From: Theodoxus fluviatilis
Lineage: Eukaryota > Mollusca > Gastropoda > Cycloneritida > Neritidae
NCBI GenBank assembly: GCA_034096865.1
Contig: JAWQFJ010028229.1
Coordinates: forward strand, 31,001 to 95,000
Direction: 5' to 3'
Length of the DNA stretch: 64,000 nucleotides
This document shows, piece by piece, positions 47,501 through 54,207 of this stretch. Every line of letters starts with the position of its first letter. Position 1 is the first letter of the stretch. Made by a program: the position numbers and the translations under genes. The notes under the pieces were generated by a model that saw only the letters and a list, made by a program, of their open reading frames with translations, was not told the DNA's origin and did no database searches.

Positions 47501-50217
47501 TTGGTTGTGTGGTGTACTTCCCCCATATTGGACTTGTCTCCGAATCTGTCGGGAAATTTCTTTCTGGTTGCTGATCAGTCCATTCACTGTGCTTCCCCTG
47601 TGGGTTCAGGGTAAGAATTGACCCACCGCATCTTCCTACCCGATTCGTAAGAAGGGAATAACTAGAGACACCATGATTTTGCATAAATTAGTTTAAACTG
47701 TTAAAATGATTTTCGTGCTTAACCCTTACCGTGGCAGTCGCGTACTGAGACGCGCTCCGCCTAGCTGCGCCACTGTGGCAGTCGCGTACTAAGACGCGCT
47801 CGATACCCCATGTGTTGTCTTAGCTCTACAGCTACATGATAGGCACGTTTAGCTTGCAGAGAATGGTCGCTACCTAGAGATAAGAGATAGGGCCTTGGTT
47901 TGACTATCATATAGCACTTGATTTTTTGCGAGAACGAGTTTGCAAGCTAAATTTAGGCGTTGTTGTTGTGCGTCGAGCGAACGTTGGAATTCGCAATGGC
48001 TTATCTGCGCCGGCGTCCTAGAAATGTCTTCGAAGATGTGCAGTTTCTAGACTTCAGTGAGGATTCTGATGATGACAGTGATGACAATGTAGACTTAGCA
48101 ATTCGAAGAGGCATCCCTGATGAAAACAATCTGTCTCCCATCGCCCAGGCACCCACTGAATGACTGATCGCGAGATCGGAGACAATCACAATGTTACGAA
48201 TGTAAACAATGACTGGTCGAGGGAGAGGAGCGAAGTGCTGCAATGCCCCTTCACGGGTGAGTCGAAGCTGTGTGTGAATTTGCCTTCGAATCCAGAGCCC
48301 ATTAATTTCTTCAAACTGTTCATCGATGACTATCGTAGAAGTGGTGGTTGACCAGACCAATCTGTATGCCGAGAAGAAGATCCGCACGACCAATCCATCG
48401 CTGCACTCTCGACTTCGCAGCTGAGCTGGAAACCTGTCACGTCACCAAAGATGAAATGTGCGTGTTCCTTGCAGTTATTTTGATCATTGAACTCGTCATC
48501 AAGTCAAGCTTGTCCAAATATTACTCTACAAGCCCCTCTGTGTGACTCCTTGCTTTGAAGCATACCACAAGAGGACTGATTATGAGAGATTCTTACAGCA
48601 GTCTGAAGCAACTGGTGGTCCCTCCCCCACCCCTTCTACCTCCACTGGTGGTGTCTCCCCCACCCCTTCCACCTCCACCGGTGGTGCCAATGAGACAATC
48701 AGATTTTTTAGAATGAGAATGGTTCAGTCTTCCTTGATACTTACCCTTAGCATTCAAATATTCCTTCTGTAGTTGACTGGACTCTTTTTGATTCTCTTTG
48801 GAATACCATATATTTTTGCATGTAAGGTGACAAATTAGTGTATACATGATTTTATACTTGGCATTTAGAATGTTGTGCCCTCTCTTTCCTTGGAGCATTA
48901 GTAACATTTTGTCAGCATGTATTGCATAGCTGAACAGAAATAATATAAATAATAAATGTATCAGGAGGTGTCCGGAAATAACCCTTGTGGATTTTTTGTA
49001 CAACACATGGTTTCCTAATGATGTATCATGATTTTGAGAACACAAAGTGCATGAGAAATAAGTTGTTTTTCCTAATGTCATATCATGAGACCATCTTCAG
49101 ACAATTTCTTTATAATTTTAGCACTGGAAATTCTTGTGTACAATTGAGCTTGGCCAATTAATGATGCCTCAAATTTCCTAATTTTGTCAGTTTGAAAAAT
49201 TATGAATAAATATAGATTGAAAATAGAAAGACAGTGCTTGTTTTATGTTGTTGTTGGTTCATTTCTGAACATTTCACCAACACATTGTGTCTGTGTAAGT
49301 TGTACTGTTAAGGAGCTATGATGAAAAGAAGTAAGGTGGTGCGTTTTTTTTCTTCCGAAGTCCTTGTTAATTTGCCAAAGAAGGACAGTGATGGCTTTTT
49401 TATGACGCCACGGTAAGGGTTAATGGCCTTACATAGCAGGCTGATTGGCCGTAAAGCACTATCCATCCATCCATTCACATGTGCCATTGTGTATGTGTAT
49501 ATGCATGTGTGCGAGTTGCTGGTCAGTTTGTTTTTCTATGCCTTTGGGTGTATATACATGAGCGAATGAAAAAATGTGTGTGTGTGTTAGTCTGGGTGTC
49601 CACCTGTGTACCCGACTGTTGTCCATTCACCTTATCTACCTGTCCATATTTCTGTGAATGCCTTCAATTTTTTTCATACTCAAACATCTTTTTTCTGTTG
49701 ATGTTTGGCATGAACTACTTGCACTATAACTTATGAGTGTGTTTTTTTTCTCTTACAGTCTTCTGCAACTTCAGTCCAATTTGTGCAACTTGCCAGTAAG
49801 TAATGATTTTTCAATGCTATGACAATTTTATTATGATAGTTTGTGACTATTATTTGCCACCAAGTTGTTTACACTCAGGAGACATTTGAAACACCACATC
49901 CATTGGAACCGTCCACAGACCCTTAACAATCAAGGAACACTTCATTCTGCTGGTAACTATAGTTTGAAGAGATGTGCAGTGTGAAGTACAAAATAATGTT
50001 AAATTACAACACCTGCTTTGGGAATTAGTTGTGTCTCTGAACCTATTTACCTTCAAACCATCACATGTTTCAGTCTTCACAAAACACCAGTACTTGGGCC
50101 CTTTGGTGTCACAGATTCAGTTTTAGCACGATGTTCCTTTTGACTTTTCACAGGACCACTTTCAAACTGATGGGTCCCCCGAAATTGATGAAGAAGAAGT
50201 CGAAAAAGGCACAGTGA
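25684..50217 (+). CDS. GTF2H3: General transcription factor IIH subunit 3 (p34/Tfb4), complete 12-exon gene
   Basis: p34 is a core subunit of TFIIH. It pairs with p44 and helps anchor the helicases used in promoter opening and nucleotide excision repair in the nucleus. Exons: 25684-25690, 26342-26427, 26946-27052, 30354-30487, 31425-31487, 33344-33402, 44105-44179, 44685-44738, 45602-45670, 47358-47493, 49759-49795, 50154-50217. All introns are GT-AG. The 891 nt joins without a break to 296 residues (human: about 308). The N-terminal von Willebrand A-like domain begins LLVLVLDTNPVWWGK and includes CLDNIMVLANAHL, YMNFMNAVFTAQKQ and DNDSGLLQQAADITGGIYL. The C-terminal zinc-binding region has CFC (245/247), CSVC (258/261), C266 and CATC (272/275), followed by a Lys-rich tail. 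The length and intact frame argue for a functional gene. Confidence 0.97.
25880..26085. repeat. Three diverged tandem copies in GTF2H3 intron 1
   Basis: A segment with TTTGTATGTTTACTTCTGTT and GTCAGCTTTTTCA occurs about three times in the first intron. Degenerate and non-coding. Confidence 0.6.
26342..26427 (+). CDS. GTF2H3: GTF2H3 exon 2
   Basis: 86 nt encoding (D)KVVSSLLVLVLDTNPVWWGK then AASADTGV. The acceptor is TTCATGCAG and the donor is GTGAGT. The D-x-NP-x-WWGK motif is diagnostic of Tfb4/p34. Confidence 0.97.
26484..26643. repeat. (AG)n microsatellite, GTF2H3 intron 2
   Basis: About 160 bp of GA repeats, with ACAGAG interruptions near 26560-26610. Starts about 56 bp after exon 2. 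Long RERERE or SLSLSL frames here are artefacts. Confidence 0.97.
26946..27052 (+). CDS. GTF2H3: GTF2H3 exon 3
   Basis: 107 nt encoding LSLAECLDNIMVLANAHLSL then SHHNQLAILAAHNNQ. The acceptor is ACTGCAG and the donor is GTGGGA. Matches the CIDAVMVLGNSHL-type segment of the family. Confidence 0.97.
27718..28430 (-). mobile_element. hAT-superfamily transposase remnant (ZNF862-like C-terminus)
   Basis: Antisense to GTF2H3 in intron 3. A minus-strand frame (28417-27842) covers part of a hAT transposase and its C-terminal dimerisation region (FPNLKKLTAVALTQP, HTADCEKSFSMQN). The tail continues in another frame (LSSTHCDQLMRVCIDG to a stop at 27718) after a frameshift near 27870-27885. The 5' half, including DNA-binding and catalytic residues, is not seen. 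It is a broken element and terminal repeats were not resolved. Confidence 0.8.
28440..29028. other. GTF2H3 intron 3, unassigned stretch
   Basis: Nothing coding was recognised. Around 28868-28950 there is a GCGCC-rich segment with several short self-complementary motifs (GCGCGCC, GGCGCGGGCGCGCC), unusual against the A/T-rich surroundings. Confidence 0.5.
29029..29155. repeat. Polypyrimidine tract 1
   Basis: Repeated CCTTTTCCTCCT / TTTTTCTCCTCC motif, almost pure pyrimidine on the plus strand. Together with the tract at 29455-29590 it brackets the short dispersed repeat copy B. Poly-Glu/Lys and poly-Ser/Phe frames are artefacts. Confidence 0.85.
29206..29393 (+). repeat. Short dispersed repeat with (ATCC)n tail, copy B
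   Basis: Same family as 2470-2669, here in plus orientation and more diverged. Landmarks: CCCTTTGGGTTCG, AATAGACCCACCATGTCTTC, ATGGCCTTACATAACC, and a CCATCCATCCATC tail. Confidence 0.7.
29455..29590. repeat. Polypyrimidine tract 2
   Basis: Near-pure pyrimidine tract with a repeated CTCCTGCTTTTCTTCTCCT motif, GTF2H3 intron 3. Confidence 0.85.
29848..30219. mobile_element. MITE-like element, family M1 copy 2
   Basis: Left inner arm GTGGTGGTTATGGTAACC and right inner arm CTTAACCACAATTTTTGT are in inverted order, with AAGG/CCTAAG-type ends. Diverged copy of the family at 20461-20818. Confidence 0.6.
30354..30487 (+). CDS. GTF2H3: GTF2H3 exon 4
   Basis: 134 nt. After the split Ser codon it encodes KFLFPAPEGTAVEVDRSGSI then DGKYEKFDEMNKVVMHQAKD and LLCQ. 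The acceptor is CTTTCCAG and the donor is GTGAGT. DGKYE is conserved with vertebrate p34. Confidence 0.95.
31135..31180. repeat. (TG)n microsatellite
   Basis: TG repeat in GTF2H3 intron 4. It is followed at 31280-31362 by a C-rich repeat of CCCCACCAACCCCACCCA. Confidence 0.95.
31425..31487 (+). CDS. GTF2H3: GTF2H3 exon 5
   Basis: 63 nt encoding (S)FESELYQDSNIAGALLMGLC with a split Tyr codon. The acceptor is TATTGCAG and the donor is GTATCC. Corresponds to the LLAGSLAKALC helix of the family. Confidence 0.93.
31809..32610. repeat. Possible dispersed repeat in GTF2H3 intron 5
   Basis: Starts with GATACAAGATAC repeats and TTTATTGTCCTCATTGATCA, a pattern common at the 3' ends of animal retroelements (read on the minus strand as an end with AATAAAG). 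Ends with GATGGCTGTCGGGAGGAACG. It contains two poly-C runs. No intact protein; family not identified. Confidence 0.45.
33061..33118. repeat. (AAT)n microsatellite
   Basis: About 19 AAT repeats in GTF2H3 intron 5. Confidence 0.97.
33344..33402 (+). CDS. GTF2H3: GTF2H3 exon 6
   Basis: 59 nt encoding (Y)IHRISKETPIGITVSSRIL. The acceptor is CACCAGTCCAG and the donor is GTGAGT. Joins exon 5 as GLCYIHR, as in human (ALCYIHR). The 54-bp array begins only about 50 bp downstream. Confidence 0.95.
35051..37803 (+). mobile_element. hAT-superfamily DNA transposon, full length, inserted in the 54-bp array
   Basis: 2753 bp with perfect 15-bp terminal inverted repeats (CAGACCTGTTTACCC and GGGTAAACAGGTCTG). 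AGGCCG lies directly on both sides (35045-35050 and 37804-37809). Removing the element and one AGGCCG restores an uninterrupted 54-bp unit, so a 6-bp target duplication is supported; hAT elements more often make 8 bp. Subterminal AATCTTCC motifs recur inside both ends. It contains one transposase gene (see the transposase entry). It inserted after the array had formed. Confidence 0.92.
35420..37488 (+). pseudogene. hAT transposase with one frameshift
   Basis: The first part runs from ATG 35420 (or 35438) to a stop at 36628 and carries a BED-like zinc-finger region (CQVCESHFQISHGGRNDC with downstream HVKTAMH) and an RNase H-like core with GCDNAAVMTG, ARCCLHLVHIGAKKG and HVCTRWLSIKRCLERL. The second part is open in the +1 frame from before 36601 to 37488 and ends with the hAT dimerisation domain (IPHSSAPCERVFSMVRKTC). 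The two frames overlap near 36600, so a single small indel there separates them. An intron is less likely because the frames abut. Otherwise the gene looks young. It is on the same strand as GTF2H3, inside intron 6. Confidence 0.88.
42463..42945. other. GTF2H3 intron 6, unassigned stretch
   Basis: Sequence between the 54-bp array and the receptor-site element. A short (TA)n lies near 42872-42883. Nothing coding was recognised. Confidence 0.6.
42946..43806 (-). mobile_element. Non-coding dispersed element rich in nuclear-receptor half-sites, copy B
   Basis: Same family as 5950-6838 but inverted. It starts with GACTCACATGCGAAGC and a CGTCCGGG-type tract (42992-43032), and ends at GTATGGGCTTTGCCCTTCTT. 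Internal order matches copy A closely, including the TCAAGGTCA / TGACCTTGA clusters. It lies in GTF2H3 intron 6. Confidence 0.8.
44105..44179 (+). CDS. GTF2H3: GTF2H3 exon 7
   Basis: 75 nt, 25 codons: VVKGSEDNPSQYMNFMNAVF then TAQKQ. The acceptor is GTGTTGCAG and the donor is GTGGGC. Highly conserved QYMNFMN block. Confidence 0.98.
44540..44598. repeat. (CA)n microsatellite
   Basis: CA repeat in GTF2H3 intron 7, about 90 bp before exon 8. Confidence 0.95.
44685..44738 (+). CDS. GTF2H3: GTF2H3 exon 8
   Basis: 54 nt, 18 codons: NVVMDACILDNDSGLLQQ. The acceptor is GCTTGCAG and the donor is GTAACC. Matches the IDACVLDSDSGLLQQ block of the family. Confidence 0.98.
45602..45670 (+). CDS. GTF2H3: GTF2H3 exon 9
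   Basis: 69 nt, 23 codons: AADITGGIYLNIPQRNCLLQ then YLM. The acceptor is TTGCTTCAG and the donor is GTGAGT. Confidence 0.98.
45830..46330. repeat. Degenerate short repeats with CAGTGGCTGTA core
   Basis: Irregular short units of about 20-30 bp built on ACAGTGGCTGTAGCTGTGTT lie before the 73-bp array and share the CAGTGGCTGTA core of the exon 10 boundary. They look like an older phase of the same expansion. In GTF2H3 intron 9. Confidence 0.65.
46331..47369. repeat. 73-bp array ending on the GTF2H3 exon 10 acceptor
   Basis: About 14 units of 73-76 bp. Each unit contains TTTCAGTGGCTGTACCTG or TTCCAGTGGCTGTACCTG (some with GGTTG), which is the true 3' splice site plus the first four codons of exon 10. 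Decoy exon starts lie at 46402, 46475, 46548, 46621, 46694, 46767, 46840, 46914, 46988, 47062, 47136, 47212 and 47285; the authentic one is 47358. The unit also holds ACAATTACATATCTGTGC and a GTATTACAGCAAC stretch. The array is largely free of stop codons. Confidence 0.95.
47358..47493 (+). CDS. GTF2H3: GTF2H3 exon 10
   Basis: 136 nt encoding WLYLPDPLLRPELVLPPKVQ then [20 protein letters not shown] and SVCLS. The acceptor is GTGTTTCAG and the donor is GTGAGT. Carries most of the p34 zinc-binding cysteines. The start is fixed by the family (human VFLPD) and by phase with exon 9. Confidence 0.96.
47595..49480 (+). repeat. Short dispersed repeat with (ATCC)n tail, copy C, split by piggyBac
   Basis: The two halves are 47595-47722 (head CCCCTGTGGGTTCAGGGTAA) and 49420-49480 (tail TGGCCTTACATAGCAGGCTG then CCATCCATCC). 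Compared with copy A, the break is exactly at the TTAA in GTGCTTAATGGCC. It lies in GTF2H3 intron 10. Confidence 0.85.
47723..49419 (+). mobile_element. piggyBac-type DNA transposon, degenerate transposase
   Basis: 1697 bp flanked by TTAA (47719-47722 and 49420-49423), with inverted ends CCCTTACCGTGGC and GCCACGGTAAGGG. The left end has a subterminal direct repeat (GTGGCAGTCGCGTACT at about 47731 and again near 47775). Inside are pieces of the transposase N-terminus: an acidic segment from ATG 47996 (VQFLDFSEDSDDDSDDN), NPEPINFFKLFIDD, then after a frameshift VDQTNLYAEKKI, and CVFLAVILIIELVIKSSLSK. The catalytic centre and C-terminus are missing. It is a dead or non-autonomous derivative. Confidence 0.9.
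49759..49795 (+). CDS. GTF2H3: GTF2H3 exon 11
   Basis: 37 nt encoding (I)FCNFSPICATC with split codons at both ends. The acceptor is TCTTACAG and the donor is GTAAGT. Human: IFCNFSPICTTCE. Confidence 0.98.
50154..50217 (+). CDS. GTF2H3: GTF2H3 exon 12 and stop
   Basis: 64 nt encoding (Q)TTFKLMGPPKLMKKKSKKA, Q and TGA at 50215-50217. The acceptor is TTTTCACAG. The family also ends in a lysine-rich tail (PPVLKAKKKK). Confidence 0.96.
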
Positions 50218-51988
50218 TGTGGGGGAATGCTACGGTGTTGCCACCGACTGCTCCTTTACGACTTGTGGTCAGTTTTCGATGGTGCTGAACACATGCTGCT
50301 GGCTTGTGAATGGACCTGCATGTACACAGGGCAGAATCTCACCATGGAGGAATTTTCAGTGACTGGAAGCAGGAAACCTAAGGTGTTATTGCCATGTGGG
50401 GTTGGATGTGTAGGTTGATGGCTGCTCGGGCTGCAGGCAGAAAGGTGCTGCTTCCTTTTCTGCCTCGACTTCAAGGCCTGGCATCAGCCGGTGTGTCTCA
50501 CATGGGATCGAAATGTTTGGACATGGGTGCAATTTGGATGTGGCAGTCCTATCTGCAAGAATGGACGACAGAATGGTGAATTGGAGATCTCTAGGTGGAC
50601 ATTGTGCTAGAGTGCTGTGACATAGATTTTACCAAATCTGAGAGCTGCACACTGAAGAGATGAATAATTGTCTATCTCATGTCAAAGAGCCAAGTAGACC
50701 CAACTTGTCAAGGGACTACCATTGATGTCTGCATGTGTTAACGTGTGTGTACATCATGTGTATGTGTGTTCATCATGTGTGTGCACATGCTAGTATTAAG
50801 GAGTACTTTTCAACCTTCCCCAGTTGCATTAATTGTTGAGCCCATTCACATTCACTTCCACCCCCTCTCCCCCCGATTTTGCTGAATGAAAGAGATGAAA
50901 ATTGGAAATGCTCAAGTGATTGAGTAAATGAAAATAATAAAATCTACAAAGTGGAATGATGTATTGCTGTACGGATGTGTGATTGCCATTTTGTATTACT
51001 TTTGCAATGAACGAAATGACAAACAATAGCGTTTTAAAAATATTTATGAATGGAGAACCATTGGGGACAGGAAAAAGTGGTGACAGGTCGGTCCTCGATG
51101 TCACCCACCAATGGTCCCAGGAAGGAGAGGAGCAAGACAGCAGGCTTAGTCTAGTTGCCCAACAGGCGACATGGCTACTCATGATGAAGGCTTCCAGACA
51201 TTCTGTTTCACTCCATTAATGGTATCACTGTGCTGCGCACCAAGACACCGAGCCACTAGTACCAAACTGGCTGGCATTGGGACAAATATATTCACACACA
51301 CACATATATGTATATATATATATATATGTGTGTGTGTGTGCAGGAGTGTGTAAAGGTGTGTGTGTACATGGGCTTATATCAGTGCAAGGATGCAGGTACA
51401 AACAAGTCATTGTGTGCATCCTTTATGCATGCAAGCATTTGACGATTATATCCATAGTTTGCATAGTTGTATGTAGTAAAACATTTTGAACCATGTCAGA
51501 TTCTTTAAAAAAATCTTTCACCGTCTTTGTCTCCTTGCTTGACTGAAGTGGACAATCCCCATGAACCCTGGCAGTCTCCACCAGGGAGGGTGGTCTGTTC
51601 TGGTTAAGCCTTGGCTGGCTTTTCTTGAGACGGAGCAACTTGGCAGTTAGGAAGTTTGGAAAATCTCTGGTTTATTGGCACAAGACTTCACATGCACAAC
51701 ATTATTTCAAACATGCAAAATAAGTCCACAAAAAGCAATGAATATTTTGCAAAATCTTATTCCAAGATCCCCTCTGTGGGTGGAATGTATCTCCCCAAGC
51801 TCCTTTTTCCAATACACCTACAATTACTTCAACTAGTCCCACTGCTATTCCACTGCAGACTTTTACTCATGATCGACAATCACCGTCAATTGTAATTCAT
51901 GCATATATGCAAAAAAGAAAAAAGCTCATGCTGGTGTTACACTATCATAAGCAAACTCTCATTCAGCCCTTGCAGCTCTAAAAAACAG
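50218..51988. other. GTF2H3 3' UTR and intergenic sequence
   Basis: A possible polyadenylation signal AATAAA is at 50936-50941. A (TA)n/(TG)n microsatellite lies at 51296-51342. No coding exon was recognised. GTF2H3 and VKORC1L1 converge across this interval. Confidence 0.6.
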
Positions 51989-52516
51989 TTTCCCTCTTCA
52001 GCTGTCCAGTGGAGGACGCAGAGTAAAAGTTTCCCTCTTCAGCTGTCCAGTGGAGGACGCAGAGTAAAAGTTTCCCTCTTCAGCTGTCCAGTGGACACAG
52101 AGTAAAAGTTTCCCTCTTCAGCTGTCCGGTGGAGGATGCAGTGTAAAAGTTTCTCTCTTCAGCTGTCCAGTATAGGACACAGTGTAAAAGTTTCCCTCTT
52201 CAGCTGTCCAGTGGAGGACGCAGAGTAAAAGTTTCCCTCTTCAGCTGTCCGGTGGAGGACGCAGTGAAAAAGTTTCCCTCTTCAGCTGTCCAGTGGAGGA
52301 CGCAGTGTAAAAGTTTCCCTCTTCAGTTGTCCAGTGGAGGACGCAGTGTAAAAGTTTCCCTCTTCAGCTGTCCAGTGGAGGACGCAGTGTAAAAGTTTCC
52401 TTCTTCAGCTGTCCAGTGGAGGACGCAGAGTAAAAGTTTCCCTCTTCAGTTGTCCAGTGGAGGACGCAATGTAAAAAATTCCCTCTTCAGCTGTCCAGTG
52501 GAGGACGCAGTGTAAA
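51989..52516. repeat. 41-bp minisatellite array
   Basis: About 13 tandem units of 41 bp (core TTTCCCTCTTCAGCTGTCC then AGTGGAGGACGCAG and GTAAAAG) between the convergent genes, or in the VKORC1L1 3' UTR. Some units are shortened or carry GTATAGGACAC variants. Confidence 0.95.
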
Positions 52517-53749
52517 AGCAGAGCAAGCGTCCATACAATGATATATATGTACATGCAACATGGACTGCTTCTCTACACAGTTCAAGTGTAACATCAAGAT
52601 GAGCTGTATTTGCAAGTACAATGCTATTGTGCTCACCAGACAGATATATGCTCACACATCAATGGGTTAACACATGCTTCTTTTCAACAAGAAGTAGCAG
52701 GTAAATCATTTCAAGAGCATTCCATTTAGCATTCAAAGTGGTTACATGTAAACACAAACTTGATATTTGACCAATACTACTTATGACAATGATACTGTTT
52801 CATGTCACATGCATTAAGTTAAACTTTAAGTACATATGGAGCACCAAGGAAACGCTGGGAAAACACCTTGCTGAAGGAATTGCTTCTGGGGAGTCAGCGG
52901 AGCCCTAGGACAGCGGGTGACAAGTGAGATCATCTGGGGAAAGGTGATTTCAAAAGAAAAACAGCTGTCAAAAATGTGCAGGCTCATGACAGAACTACAG
53001 TTCTGAAAAAAGATCAGATGTGTTTTTACACATTCCCAATCAGATTATCTCCTGCAATTCATATTTAAAAAATGCAAAACTCCAGCTCCATAAGTCCCTA
53101 GAGAGACCTTGGGAAAATTTGCTGTACCACATGTATCCAATACAACACAGTAATCGTAATGGGTGGGGGAGGAATACACAGGGAAATAACTCTATTTGGA
53201 ATGATCTTTCTTTCTCAAATGCGACAACAGGAAAAAGCACTTCTGTAACTCGCAGCATTTTGCCTTAGAGGAAATCAAATGAACCTCATGTCTCCTGGAA
53301 TGAGATGTGGGACAAAGTCTGGTCACGATTAATGTTTTTCCTCGCCAACACCAAATATGGCTTTGCACAAAACAGCTGTCAAGTCCAACAGGCAGACATC
53401 ATGCGTACTCTCTAAAAACAGTCAACCTGATGAGATCTTATCTCATGGAATAAGTATATAGCTGCCATCCCAAGTGATTCAAAATTATCATAGATTGAAT
53501 AAAAAAAATTATTTTTCACCTCGGGGATAATAGAAGGTAAAGTAAAATGTAAAAACAAATGTTCAGTTTCATATTACTATCAATAAATAATAACTTTTGC
53601 ATGACAAATTTGAGAAGTTGTAGACAACTTAAGTAACACAATCAGTACTGTCAAACGATGAAAGTTCTTTGCATTTTGTACCAGACAGAATACAAAAATA
53701 TGATACATCATATCCCTCCTCCATAGCATTGAAAGAGACCACTGACTTT
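52517..53749. other. Intergenic or VKORC1L1 3' UTR, unassigned
   Basis: A/T-rich sequence with no recognisable coding exon, element or structured RNA. Confidence 0.6.
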
Positions 53750-53756
53750 TCATCCT

Positions 53757-53998
53757 AAGCAACTAGGGAAAAGAAACGCTACTGCATTTGAAATAAATAG
53801 GCAAAGGCTACTGGTTCTTCTAAATGACTTTTCATCCAATGCACCCTAAGGTAACTAGGGAAAAGAAACGCTACTGCATTTGAAATAAACAGGCAAAGGC
53901 TACTGGTTCTTCTAAATGACTTTTCATCATTCCTATGCACCCTAAGGCAACTAAGGAAAAGAAATGCTACTGCATTTGAAATATACAGGCAAAGGCTA
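53757..53998 (-). repeat. Tandem copies of the VKORC1L1 3' end
   Basis: A unit of 92-96 bp containing AGGCAAAGGCTACTGGTTCT occurs at 53801, 53893 and 53989 (landmark GCAAAGGCTA). The last copy is the true gene end. On the minus strand each copy holds AGAAGAACCAGTAG, the final codons and stop, followed by 3' UTR sequence (CAAATGCAGTAGC). Confidence 0.9.
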
Positions 53999-54207
53999 CT
54001 GGTTCTTCTTTTCCTCGGCCTTGGCTCGTCGGAACTTGATGGTGGTGAGTACCAGCATGAGAAAGTTGATGACGTAGGTGGAGACGCACACTACGCAAAA
54101 GTCATGCAGGATGAAGTAGAGGATGTAGCCCAGGTAGACGGAGCCCAGGTTGGCTAGGACTGCTGCCGACAGCTGCACTACTGCCTCCACGTAGGTCTGC
54201 CTGAAAG
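53996..54207 (-). CDS. VKORC1L1: VKORC1L1 exon 3 and stop
   Basis: 212 nt from a GTTGCAG acceptor. Encodes (A)[39 protein letters not shown] and [20 protein letters not shown], then a charged tail and TAG. A second AG 7 nt downstream would break phase with exon 2. Confidence 0.95.
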
